A stretch of DNA of 64,000 nucleotides from Patiriisocius_A hiemis (GTDB lineage: Bacteria; Bacteroidota; Bacteroidia; Flavobacteriales; Flavobacteriaceae). The stretch lies in NCBI RefSeq assembly GCF_031846325.1, contig NZ_JAVRHZ010000002.1, positions 372,001 to 436,000 of the forward strand. Direction: 5' to 3'. Below, piece by piece: positions 43,570 to 52,382 of this stretch. The notes beneath the pieces were generated by a model, which did not search any database, was not told the DNA's origin, and saw only the letters and a program-made list of their open reading frames with translations. The first letter of the stretch is position 1, and each line of letters opens with the position of its first letter. The translations under genes and the position numbers were made by a program.

Positions 43570-44892
43570 TTGAACCTGCTTGAACTTACATTACGCTTAA
43601 AGGGATTTCCTATTGCGAAAGCAAAGGAACGGCTAAAAGCTATTAAAAAAGTTAAAGATGAGGAGTATTCCCTTTTTATAGGTGAGTTAAAAAAGTCTGT
43701 CTTTGAGTATCATAAGGAAAATAATACATCGTACCTGTCTTTTTTAGAAAAAAGTAATGCCTTAAACGCAAAATCTTGGGAGGAAATTCCAATTCTTACT
43801 AAAACTGATTTACAACAACCTCTATCGCAACGTTTTTCGAGAGGGTTTACTTCAAAAAATAGTTATGTAAATAAAACTTCAGGTTCTAGTGGACACCCCT
43901 TTGTATTTGCTAAAGACAAGTTCTCTCATGCGCTAACCTGGGCAAACATTATAGCTACTTATAAACAACACGGGATAGACTACCATAGTGATCTACAGGC
44001 TCGTTTCTACGGAATCCCGTTAGACAAAAAAGGGTATTATAAAGAACGTATAAAAGATGTTTTAAGTAGTAGGTATCGGTTTCCCATTTTTGATTTGTCT
44101 GATGAAAAAATGGAGTCCTTTCTAGATATATTCCGACGAAAAAAATTCAGCTATATTAACGGTTATACAAGTTCTATCGTGTTATTTGCCAAGTTTTTAA
44201 AAAAGAAAAACATTGTGCTTACTAGTGTGTGTCCAACCTTAAAACATTGTCTTGTTACTAGCGAAATGCTTTTTGAGGATGACAAAAAAATATTAGAAAT
44301 GCAACTAGGTGTACCTGTTCTCAATGAGTATGGCGCAAGTGAATTAGACCTCATAGCATTTACCAATACTAATGGTGACTTACAACTAAATAATGAAACC
44401 CTATTTGTTGAAATTGTAGATGAGAAAGGAAACAATTTACCTTATGGAGATAAAGGGAGAATTGTTGTTACATCTCTATATAACAAAGCACTAGCAATGA
44501 TACGATACGATATTGGTGACGTAGGAATTATAGATCCTAAAAGTACCCCTAAAACAACAATCCTAAAACAACTTATAGGGCGTACTAACGATATTACTAC
44601 TCTACCAAGTGGGAAAACAGTACCAGGCCTTACCTTTTATTATGTAACCAAAAGTGTGATTGAAGATGATGGTAACGTAAAAGAGTTTGTTGTACAACAA
44701 CACGCTTTAAATAGCTTTACTATTATTTATACTTCTGAAGTGCCTTTAACACAAGAAAACAAGGGTATCATAAAAAAAGCCTTAGATACCTATCTTGAGC
44801 CTGGGCTTACACTTTCTTTTAAAAGGGTAGATGTCCTTGACCGAAGTGCTCGTGGCAAACTAAAACAGTTTGAGAGTTTTGTGGAACAATAG
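43570..44892 (+). CDS. CapK-like adenylate-forming protein (phenylacetate-CoA ligase family)
   Basis: 440 residues from the TTG at 43570, chosen because the promoter box lies just upstream; a start at 43522 would add 16 residues. ANL-type adenylation motifs: NKTSGSSGHPFVF (P-loop-like), NEYGASELDLIAFT, and the hinge/Asp region VVTSLYNKALAMIRYDIGD. CapK relatives occur in capsule loci and may activate an acyl or amino-acid substituent for the polysaccharide; the substrate is unknown. First gene of a plus-strand trio with wecB and a GT4. Confidence 0.82.
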   Translation: MNLLELTLRLKGFPIAKAKERLKAIKKVKDEEYSLFIGELKKSVFEYHKENNTSYLSFLEKSNALNAKSWEEIPILTKTDLQQPLSQRFSRGFTSKNSYVNKTSGSSGHPFVFAKDKFSHALTWANIIATYKQHGIDYHSDLQARFYGIPLDKKGYYKERIKDVLSSRYRFPIFDLSDEKMESFLDIFRRKKFSYINGYTSSIVLFAKFLKKKNIVLTSVCPTLKHCLVTSEMLFEDDKKILEMQLGVPVLNEYGASELDLIAFTNTNGDLQLNNETLFVEIVDEKGNNLPYGDKGRIVVTSLYNKALAMIRYDIGDVGIIDPKSTPKTTILKQLIGRTNDITTLPSGKTVPGLTFYYVTKSVIEDDGNVKEFVVQQHALNSFTIIYTSEVPLTQENKGIIKKALDTYLEPGLTLSFKRVDVLDRSARGKLKQFESFVEQ

Positions 44893-44906
44893 GCTAAAAT
44901 ATTTCT

Positions 44907-44914
44907 TACTTTTG
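44907..44914 (+). promoter_or_regulatory. -7 box of wecB
   Basis: TACTTTTG, exact consensus, 19 bases before the wecB ATG and 15 bases after the CapK stop. wecB may thus be transcribed on its own as well as from upstream. Confidence 0.5.
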
Positions 44915-44932
44915 AATTGATAACTTTAACCT

Positions 44933-46027
44933 ATGAAAATCACAATTGTTGCAGGTGCCCGCCCTAATTTTATGAAAATAGCCCCTATTATTCATGAAAT
45001 AGAAAGGCAACAAAAACTAGGGGCAACTATTTCTTACCGCTTAATACATACAGGGCAACATTATGATAAAAATTTAAGTGATACTTTTTTTAAAGAACTC
45101 GCTATTCCTGCCCCTCATAAAAATCTGGAAGTAAAAAGTGGGACACAAGCAGAGCAAACTGGGGCCATCATGGTTGGTTTTGAAAAGGAACTTGAAGCAC
45201 ACCCTTGTGATTTAGTGTTAGTAGTAGGTGATGTAACCTCAACAATGGCATGTACTATTGTAGCAAAAAAGGCTCATATAAAAGTGACTCATGTAGAAGC
45301 AGGAATTCGGTCTGGAGATTTAAAAATGCCTGAAGAAATAAACCGCATTGTTACAGATAGTATAACCGATTACTTTTTTACAACTTCAGAGAAAGCAACT
45401 AACTATTTGCACAGTATAGGCAACACAGAAAAAAATACTTTTTTTGTGGGAAACGTAATGATAGACACCTTGTTAAGTAATCTTAATAGACTAAAGCAAC
45501 CTGCTTTTTGGGAAGAAAAAGGACTGCAAGAAAAAAATTATTACGTGCTCACCCTACACAGGCCCTCTAATGTTGATGCTCTAGAAGGCTTTAGCAAATT
45601 ACTATCGCTAATAGTTCAAAAAGCAAATAAGCTCCCTATTATATTTCCTGTTCATCCTAGAACTCAAAAAATATTAAAAGAAGCTAATCTTGTATTTGAG
45701 AACCTACACTATGTCTCTCCACAAGGATATTTAAATTTTATATACTTAGTGAAACAAGCTAAGGCTATATTAACCGATAGTGGTGGTATAACAGAAGAGG
45801 CATCTGTATTAAATGTGCCTTGTATTACTTTTAGAGATAGTACAGAGCGACCCGAAACTTGTGTTTTAGGGACTAATATACTTGTAGGCAACAACACACA
45901 TTTAATAGAAGAAGCTTTTAATAAATTACAAAGCGGAAACTGGCAACAAGCAAAACCTATCCCAAAATGGGATGGAAAAGCTTCACAAAGAATTGTAGAA
46001 ATACTTTTAAAACTTCATGAAGGATAA
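44933..46027 (+). CDS. wecB: UDP-N-acetylglucosamine 2-epimerase (non-hydrolysing)
   Basis: 364 residues, the usual length. It interconverts UDP-GlcNAc and UDP-ManNAc. GT-B-like fold with IVAGARPNFMKIAPIIHEI at the N-terminus, the IHTGQHYDKNLSD and VEAGIRSGD motifs, HRPSNVD, and the C-terminal LTDSGGITEEASVLNVP and FRDSTERPE. No UDP-ManNAc dehydrogenase is visible next to it. Overlaps the following glycosyltransferase by 11 bases. Confidence 0.94.
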   Translation: MKITIVAGARPNFMKIAPIIHEIERQQKLGATISYRLIHTGQHYDKNLSDTFFKELAIPAPHKNLEVKSGTQAEQTGAIMVGFEKELEAHPCDLVLVVGDVTSTMACTIVAKKAHIKVTHVEAGIRSGDLKMPEEINRIVTDSITDYFFTTSEKATNYLHSIGNTEKNTFFVGNVMIDTLLSNLNRLKQPAFWEEKGLQEKNYYVLTLHRPSNVDALEGFSKLLSLIVQKANKLPIIFPVHPRTQKILKEANLVFENLHYVSPQGYLNFIYLVKQAKAILTDSGGITEEASVLNVPCITFRDSTERPETCVLGTNILVGNNTHLIEEAFNKLQSGNWQQAKPIPKWDGKASQRIVEILLKLHEG

Positions 46028-47186
46028 AAAAGCCAACATCTTACTGGTTACTAATTATTATCCTCCTGAAAAAGGGGCTGCACCTAATAGAATACAAACT
46101 TTAGCAGAAAATTTAAGTCTTCAAAATTATAATGTTACCGTTATTTGTCCTTTGCCCAATTACCCAACAGGAAGTGTCTTTAATGGGTTTAAAGGGAAGG
46201 TATATCATTCTTCAATAGAAGGCAGTATAAATATAAAAAGGTTGTGGTTATTCCCAAGCAAGTCTAGCAATAAGTTTATACGGCTATTGTCTATGCTTTC
46301 ATTTTCATTTTCGTTGACGTTATACTTTATTTTTAAGAAAATTCCGAAGAAAGTATTTGTGCAGTATTCACCTGTATTTGTTGGGTTTACTGCTGTTTTT
46401 TGGAGTTGGGTTTTTAGAAAAAAAGTGCTGCTTAATGTTTCAGATTTATGGCCCTTAGCAGGTTTAGAAATGGGCTTACTTTCCAAGGGGGTCTACTATT
46501 CTTTATTAGAAAAAATGGAAGTGTTCTGCTATAAAAAGGCGAAACTTATTATAGGGCAATCTGAAGAAATTTTACAACACATTTCACAAAAGGGAATACA
46601 AAAAGAACTTTTTTTATATAGAAACCTTCCAAATTTTAAGCCTCAAGTCCCTAATGAAACATCAACAGAAAAAATAACACTTGTCTATGCTGGCTTACTA
46701 GGTATTGCACAAGGCTTACACAGTATTTGCTCCACCATAAAATTACCAAAACATATCGAGCTGCATATTTATGGTGCTGGTCCTGAAGTGGAAAAAATTA
46801 AAAGTATTAAACAGGGTAATGTTATGTATCACGGTGAAGTTTCTAGAGCGCAACTACATACCGAATTACAAAAATATACTATTGCATTTGTGCCGTTAGT
46901 AAAGAGGATTTATGGTTCAGTCCCTTCAAAAATATTTGAATACACAAGGCTTGGATTACCTATATTTTATTTCGCAGGAGGAGAGGGAGGCGATTTAGTT
47001 GAAAAACATCGGTTAGGCTGGAATATACAAGCAGAAGATTATGAGGCTTTTCAGAAGTTTATAAATAGGATTTCTAAAGAAGAATTAAACAATTTTAAAA
47101 AAAGTGAGATTCAAAAAAGAGCTTTGAGTGCTTTTAATTTTGAAGTACAATTTAAATTTCTTTTAAAAGCTATTCAGAAAATTTAA
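46017..47186 (+). CDS. Glycosyltransferase family 4 (WbuB-like)
   Basis: 389 residues. GT-B protein with N-terminal VTNYYPPEKGAAPNRIQTLA, the arrangement of WbuB-type transferases that add an amino sugar such as FucNAc, and C-terminal VPSKIFEYTRLGLPIFYFAG. A hydrophobic patch (about 90-130) suggests membrane association. The start overlaps wecB by 11 bases, so the two are translationally coupled. It ends four bases inside the convergent initiating transferase gene. Confidence 0.87.
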   Translation: MKDKKANILLVTNYYPPEKGAAPNRIQTLAENLSLQNYNVTVICPLPNYPTGSVFNGFKGKVYHSSIEGSINIKRLWLFPSKSSNKFIRLLSMLSFSFSLTLYFIFKKIPKKVFVQYSPVFVGFTAVFWSWVFRKKVLLNVSDLWPLAGLEMGLLSKGVYYSLLEKMEVFCYKKAKLIIGQSEEILQHISQKGIQKELFLYRNLPNFKPQVPNETSTEKITLVYAGLLGIAQGLHSICSTIKLPKHIELHIYGAGPEVEKIKSIKQGNVMYHGEVSRAQLHTELQKYTIAFVPLVKRIYGSVPSKIFEYTRLGLPIFYFAGGEGGDLVEKHRLGWNIQAEDYEAFQKFINRISKEELNNFKKSEIQKRALSAFNFEVQFKFLLKAIQKI

Positions 47187-48538
47187 TACGCTCGTTTATC
47201 TCCCTTTATAGCGTTGTATATAGTTTGGAACACTATTTTAATATCAAGAAAAAGGGACCAGTTCTCTAGGTAAAAAATATCATATTTCACCCTGTTGATA
47301 ATGTGGTTATCATCTTCTACTTCTCCTCTAAAACCACTTACTTGTGCTAAGCCAGTAATACCGGGTTTTACAAAGTGGCGCACCATAAATTTGTCTATTT
47401 TTTCGGCGTACATGTGTGTGTGACTTACCATATGTGGTCGAGGTCCAACAACACTCATTTCTCCTTTGAGCACGTTAATAAACTGTGGAAGTTCGTCTAT
47501 GCTTGTTTTTCTAATAATACGGCCTATACGCGTAATTCTTGGGTCGTTTTTACTTACTTGGTGTAAATGTGCCGTAGGGTTGGGACGCATAGATCTAAAC
47601 TTATAACAGTAAAATTCTTGATAGTCCAACCCATTACGCTTCTGTTTAAAAAAAACAGGGCCTCTAGACTCTAGTTTTATTATTAAACCTAAAATTGGGG
47701 TTAACCAAGAAAGTACTCCAACAATAATAAAAATAGATAAAATAATGTCGAAACTGCGTTTTACAAACTTATTAAAGGGTTCATCCATTGGGATTTTACG
47801 CATTGATAAAATAGGCAAAAATCCATAATAGGTAAAGTCTAACTTCTTACTATATATCTCTTTATTGTCTGGAAGAAACTTTAATATCTTGAGGTTGTTG
47901 TCTGCAAAATCTATCAATTTTGCTAGATCGTTATTAGATATTTCGGCAACAGAAGTGTAAATCTCTTCAATTCCGTTTTTAGAAATGTACTCTATACACT
48001 CTTGGATTGAAGATTTATTAGGCCCTTTAATTTCAAACGTTTTAAAAAGTCTATATCCATACTCTGGGTTTTCCTCAAAAAACTTTCGAAGCTGATCTGT
48101 TTTTTGGTTAAGCCCTATAATAGCAACTTTTCTAAGGTTTCCTTGAAGTAGTAATCTATATTTTTTAAGTAGATAATAAATAGCAAATTTTGCTATGGTG
48201 ATAAATAGCATCACTAATAAAAAATACCTAAAAATAGCTAAGGCTTCTATTTGAATTTCGTTATAAAAACCAAAAAAGGCAAACACAATAAGAAAGAACA
48301 CCGCTCCTTGTTTACCTATTAGAGACATTATTTTATTTACTTGAGTAAATCTATATATCTCATAAAAATTAGATTTAACAGATAAAATTATCCACGCAAT
48401 TGTAACGATAATAACATAAGAAAGAAACTGAAAGTCTTCAATGAAGAACTGCTTCGCTAAAAGGTGGATAATCAAAAGATCAACCACGTACGAAATAGGC
48501 CTTAAAAACCCTGAATATCTCCCTCTTTTAAATATCAT
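47183..48538 (-). CDS. Polyprenyl glycosylphosphotransferase (WcaJ-like initiator)
   Basis: 451 residues. Four membrane segments in the first 125 residues, a Rossmann-like domain (about 135-225), a further membrane helix (about 265-290) and a C-terminal bacterial sugar-transferase domain: FVKRSFDIILS, FFKQKRNGLDYQEFYCYKFR, IDELPQFINVLKGEMSVVGP. It places the first sugar phosphate on undecaprenyl phosphate to start the repeat unit. It is the last gene of the ugd-uxs-wcaJ block and follows the uxs stop directly (TAAATG). Confidence 0.92.
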   Translation of the reverse strand: MIFKRGRYSGFLRPISYVVDLLIIHLLAKQFFIEDFQFLSYVIIVTIAWIILSVKSNFYEIYRFTQVNKIMSLIGKQGAVFFLIVFAFFGFYNEIQIEALAIFRYFLLVMLFITIAKFAIYYLLKKYRLLLQGNLRKVAIIGLNQKTDQLRKFFEENPEYGYRLFKTFEIKGPNKSSIQECIEYISKNGIEEIYTSVAEISNNDLAKLIDFADNNLKILKFLPDNKEIYSKKLDFTYYGFLPILSMRKIPMDEPFNKFVKRSFDIILSIFIIVGVLSWLTPILGLIIKLESRGPVFFKQKRNGLDYQEFYCYKFRSMRPNPTAHLHQVSKNDPRITRIGRIIRKTSIDELPQFINVLKGEMSVVGPRPHMVSHTHMYAEKIDKFMVRHFVKPGITGLAQVSGFRGEVEDDNHIINRVKYDIFYLENWSLFLDIKIVFQTIYNAIKGDKRAY

Positions 48539-49528
48539 TTACTTCTTAATATGCTTTTTAAAGTCCTTATGTTCGCTCCTATATAGCTCTTCTTTAGATA
48601 AGCTTTTAAAGTAATCGTACGTTTTTTTCATTCCTTCTGCTCTAGACACTTTTGGTTCCCATCCTAGTATTTTCTTTGCTTTATCAATATTAGGTTGACG
48701 TTGCATTGGGTCGTCCTTTGGTAAGGGTTTAAGTACTATTTTTTGATCAGAGTTTGTTAACTTGATTATTTCTTTTGCAAAATCTAAAATTGATATTTCA
48801 TCTGGATTTCCAATATTAACAGGCTCTACATAATCACTTAGAAGCAATCTATACAACCCTTCTACCTCATCATCTACATAACAAAAAGAACGTGTTTGAG
48901 AACCATCACCAAATACTGTTAAGTCTTCTCCACGAAGTGCTTGCCCAATAAAAGCAGGAATTACTCTTCCGTCATTAAGTCGCATCCTGGGGCCATATGT
49001 GTTAAATATTCTTGCAATACGAGTTTCTACTCCATGAAAACGATGGTATGCCATTGTAATGGATTCTTGAAAACGCTTTGCTTCGTCATATACTCCTCTT
49101 GGTCCAATAGTATTTACATTTCCATAGTAATCTTCGGTTTGAGGGTGTACAAGTGGATCGCCATACACTTCAGAAGTAGAGGCAATCATAATTCTTGCTT
49201 TCTTTTCTTTTGCCAAACCTAAAAGATTGTGTGTTCCTAAAGAACCTACTTTAAGGGTTTGAATGGGTATTTTTAAATAATCTATAGGGCTTGCTGGAGA
49301 AGCAAAATGTAGAATATAATCCAAGCCTCCAGAAACATGAACAAACTTGCTTACATCATGGTTATAAAACTCAAACTGCTCTAGTTTAAAAAGGTGTTCA
49401 ATATTTTTTAAGTCACCTGTGATAAGGTTATCCATACCAATAACGTGATAGTCTTCTTTTATAAACCTATCACACAGGTGGGATCCTAAAAATCCTGCAG
49501 CTCCAGTAATTAAAACTCTTTTTTTCAT
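48539..49528 (-). CDS. UDP-glucuronate decarboxylase (UDP-xylose synthase)-like SDR
   Basis: 329 residues of the extended SDR family. NAD-binding GAAGFLGSHL, catalytic Thr/Ser region STSEVYGDP and YXXXK as YDEAK, plus RIFNTYGPRM. The segment LHFASPASPIDYLKIPIQTL is typical of UXS, which converts UDP-GlcA to UDP-xylose. The gene follows ugd, which supplies UDP-GlcA, with a one-base overlap (TAATG), strongly supporting the assignment. Confidence 0.88.
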   Translation of the reverse strand: MKKRVLITGAAGFLGSHLCDRFIKEDYHVIGMDNLITGDLKNIEHLFKLEQFEFYNHDVSKFVHVSGGLDYILHFASPASPIDYLKIPIQTLKVGSLGTHNLLGLAKEKKARIMIASTSEVYGDPLVHPQTEDYYGNVNTIGPRGVYDEAKRFQESITMAYHRFHGVETRIARIFNTYGPRMRLNDGRVIPAFIGQALRGEDLTVFGDGSQTRSFCYVDDEVEGLYRLLLSDYVEPVNIGNPDEISILDFAKEIIKLTNSDQKIVLKPLPKDDPMQRQPNIDKAKKILGWEPKVSRAEGMKKTYDYFKSLSKEELYRSEHKDFKKHIKK

Positions 49529-50838
49529 TACTTTATCTCCTTTCTACCTATTGAAGTATAATTAAACCCTTCTTTTTGCATTAACTGTACATCATAAAGA
49601 TTCCTTCCGTCAAAAATGGTGGCTTCTTTAAGTAGAGATTTTATTTTATTAAAGTCTGGGGTTCTAAAAATACTCCACTCTGTACATATAAGAAGCGAAT
49701 CTGCATTCTCTAAAGCTTCATACATACTTGAAGCATAATGAAGTTTATCTCCAAACTTAGCTTTTATATTTGGCATTGCTTCGGGGTCAAAAACAGAAAG
49801 TGATGCTCCTTTTTCTAGTAAAGCGTTCATCATATCGATAGAAGGAGCTTCTCTAATATCGTCTGTCTCTGGTTTAAATGCTAAGCCCCAAATTGCAATT
49901 TTTATATCACTTAGGTTGCCATTAAAGTGGTTTTCAATTTTAGGAAGTAGTATTGTTTTTTGTTTGCTATTAACACCAATAACTGCCTCTAGAATTTTGA
50001 AATCGTAGTTTGCATCTGCTCCAGCTTTTTGGAGTGCCTTAACATCCTTTGGGAAGCATGAACCTCCATATCCTATTCCTGGAAATAAAAAACGCTTTCC
50101 AATTCTTGAATCACTACCCATACCGGCTCTTACTTTATCTACATCTGCCCCTACTAATTCACAATAATTAGCAATCTCATTCATAAATGTAATTTTAGTT
50201 GCAAGAAAGGAGTTTGCAGCATATTTGGTAAGTTCTGCACTTTTCTCATCCATTACAATAATTGGATTTCCTGAGCGTACAAAAGGGCTATATAAACGCT
50301 CCATTAGCTTAGTTGCTTTTTCACTACTAGCGCCTATTACAATTCGTTCGGGTTTAAGAAAATCATCTACAGCATATCCCTCCCTTAAAAACTCTGGGTT
50401 AGAAACAACATCAAAATCACAAGATGCATTCTTGGAAATAGTTGCATTTACTTTTTCTGCAGTACCTACAGGGACTGTACTTTTATCTACAATTACTTTA
50501 TAGTCTTTTATCTTTTTCCCAATTTCTTCAGCTACACCAAGTACATATGATAAATCTGCAGAGCCGTCCTCATCTTCTGGAGTAGGGAGCGCAAGGAAAA
50601 CAATGTCTCCATGCTCGAGGCCTTTGTCAAGGGAGGTTGTAAACGTTAGCCTGTTTGCTTTAATATTACGTTCAAAAAGGACATCAAGGTGTGGTTCATA
50701 AATAGGAACAACCCCATCACGCATTTTTTCAATTTTTACTTTATCAACATCAACACAAACCACTTCATTTCCTGTCTCTGCTAGACACGTTCCTGTAACC
50801 AAACCTACATATCCTGTTCCTATTACTGTTATCTTCAT
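49528..50838 (-). CDS. ugd: UDP-glucose 6-dehydrogenase
   Basis: 436 residues. Rossmann start ITVIGTGYVGLVTGTCLAE, DKSTVPVGT, SNPEFLREG and catalytic Cys261 in GYGGSCFPKDV. It oxidises UDP-glucose to UDP-glucuronate with NAD. The next gene is a UDP-GlcA decarboxylase, so the pathway probably continues to UDP-xylose. A -7 box directly upstream suggests that ugd-uxs-wcaJ can be transcribed apart from the genes upstream. Confidence 0.93.
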   Translation of the reverse strand: MKITVIGTGYVGLVTGTCLAETGNEVVCVDVDKVKIEKMRDGVVPIYEPHLDVLFERNIKANRLTFTTSLDKGLEHGDIVFLALPTPEDEDGSADLSYVLGVAEEIGKKIKDYKVIVDKSTVPVGTAEKVNATISKNASCDFDVVSNPEFLREGYAVDDFLKPERIVIGASSEKATKLMERLYSPFVRSGNPIIVMDEKSAELTKYAANSFLATKITFMNEIANYCELVGADVDKVRAGMGSDSRIGKRFLFPGIGYGGSCFPKDVKALQKAGADANYDFKILEAVIGVNSKQKTILLPKIENHFNGNLSDIKIAIWGLAFKPETDDIREAPSIDMMNALLEKGASLSVFDPEAMPNIKAKFGDKLHYASSMYEALENADSLLICTEWSIFRTPDFNKIKSLLKEATIFDGRNLYDVQLMQKEGFNYTSIGRKEIK

Positions 50839-50860
50839 ATCATCTTTTTCTTAAAAGGTG

Positions 50861-50868
50861 CAAAAATA
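50861..50868 (-). promoter_or_regulatory. -7 box of ugd-uxs-wcaJ
   Basis: TATTTTTG on the minus strand, exact consensus, in the 33-base gap upstream of ugd and 22 bases before its ATG. Indicates an internal promoter in the polysaccharide gene block. Confidence 0.5.
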
Positions 50869-50871
50869 CAA

Positions 50872-52089
50872 TTATTGTGTGTCTTTTATTGTATCATTTT
50901 TGGTGAGCATAAAGCTATTTTTAATTAGCAATGCTGTGAGTACAAATCCTATATAATATGCGCCTATTTGCCTATGGAACACGTTTTCTACAAGACAAAA
51001 AGAAATGACAACAATTAAAAAAGAAGTTGGTAAAAAATACTTTTTATTCTTGTATAATAAAAGCAGCAATATTCCAGAAAATAAGCCCGCTGCAAAAATC
51101 CCAAAGCTCAAGTAAAAATCTAAAAACTGGTTGTGGCTATTATACCTATTAGCAACAAACCTTGCTTGTTTTTGCTTATCTTCTATTCTTGAGCCATATG
51201 ATGCAACTAACTTTTCTTTAGTTTCTTTATATCCAAACCCTTTAAGTAAAAGCGGGTTTGATGTAATTATATATGACGCATTTTCCCATACCGTTGTCCT
51301 CATTTCCCAAGTTAATGTATTTTGTAAAAAAGAGGTTTGTGATTGTTGGTTAGAGGGTTTAATACTTTTGTTTATGAGCCCTATTGTAAAAACTCCTGCC
51401 ACTATCAAAATTGTTGCGGCTAGATATTTAAATACTTTCTTTTTGCTATATAATTGCTTAACCAAAACTATAACACCAAGTACAAGTAATGCGACCTTAG
51501 AGACCATCAATAGTAAAAAAAGCAGATTAATAATGATATTAATTAGATGGTACTTATTATTGGGGTGATATTGCTTATTTAACGATTGGTAAGAAACCAA
51601 AATACTTAATATTGAAAGTAAACCAATATAAATTCTATCTATTAAAAGACTCTCTACTACCTCCCTAGAATACCCAAGAACTATTTCTTCTGAAGTGTAA
51701 ATGATTATTAAAATTTTAATTACTGAAAAAACAATTACTGCTAATGCCGATAGAATGATTGTTAACTTGATTTTTCTGAAATCCCTTACAGGAATGTATA
51801 GTATGGCAAATAAAACAGCCAGCCCCACTTTTTGTATAATTGCACTGTCACTTTCGAGTCTGCCAGAGGCTAATGATAGTATAAGTAAAATTGCAACGAA
51901 ACAAATGAAAAGTAGTGTTGGTACTTTGTGTAATTTTTTAAAATCTTCTTTGCTAACCACAAATGGAAACGATAGTACAAGCAACCCAAGCAATATATTG
52001 GGTAATACTCTAAAATAATTATCAAAAGGTATTGCGAAAAAGAGCAACAAATAAATAAAAGGATAAGTTGCGCTAAGAAGGATTTTCAT
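50872..52089 (-). CDS. O-antigen ligase/polymerase-like membrane protein (1 of 3)
   Basis: 405 residues with about 11 membrane helices and one large periplasmic loop (about 250-335). The loop ends in NRYNSHNQFLDFYLSFGI, the His-containing motif of the Wzy/WaaL family. Such proteins polymerise repeat units or ligate polysaccharide to lipid A-core; sequence alone cannot say which. It is the only intact gene between the GT-C remnant and ugd. Confidence 0.82.
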   Translation of the reverse strand: MKILLSATYPFIYLLLFFAIPFDNYFRVLPNILLGLLVLSFPFVVSKEDFKKLHKVPTLLFICFVAILLILSLASGRLESDSAIIQKVGLAVLFAILYIPVRDFRKIKLTIILSALAVIVFSVIKILIIIYTSEEIVLGYSREVVESLLIDRIYIGLLSILSILVSYQSLNKQYHPNNKYHLINIIINLLFLLLMVSKVALLVLGVIVLVKQLYSKKKVFKYLAATILIVAGVFTIGLINKSIKPSNQQSQTSFLQNTLTWEMRTTVWENASYIITSNPLLLKGFGYKETKEKLVASYGSRIEDKQKQARFVANRYNSHNQFLDFYLSFGIFAAGLFSGILLLLLYKNKKYFLPTSFLIVVISFCLVENVFHRQIGAYYIGFVLTALLIKNSFMLTKNDTIKDTQ

Positions 52090-52180
52090 TTATAAGAAAA
52101 TTGCTATTAAAAATACCTCAAGATAAAGAATATTTACGAGCTAACAGGGAGATCCTATTTATACCTTTTGTATTTTTTAT

Positions 52181-52351
52181 TTATTTTAAAAAATCTATAA
52201 CCTCAATAATTGAAAGCCTTGGGTGTGATGTAACAGCGGTATACAACTCATCATTCCATAAGCCTTGGTAATTAAGATTAAAAGCTCTTAACAAAAAGGC
52301 TATCAATAATCCTATATAAATAAGATATTGGTTTTTTATAGTTATTTTCAT
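52181..52351 (-). pseudogene. Truncated GT-C (GT39/ArnT-like) glycosyltransferase remnant
   Basis: A 56-codon reading frame, ATG to TAA, in the gap between two polysaccharide genes. It translates to one membrane helix (YLIYIGLLIAFLLRAFN) followed by YQGLWNDELYTAVTSHP. This is the N-terminus expected of a GT39/PMT-type glycosyltransferase: first helix, then the conserved acidic DE pair in the first periplasmic loop. Full proteins are several hundred residues; here it stops soon after the motif. The remaining 90 bases to the next gene are open in no frame. It is probably a decayed gene; a functional small protein is the less likely alternative. Confidence 0.6.
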
Positions 52352-52382
52352 TGCGATTGAAGTTAATACAATAATAGTGATT

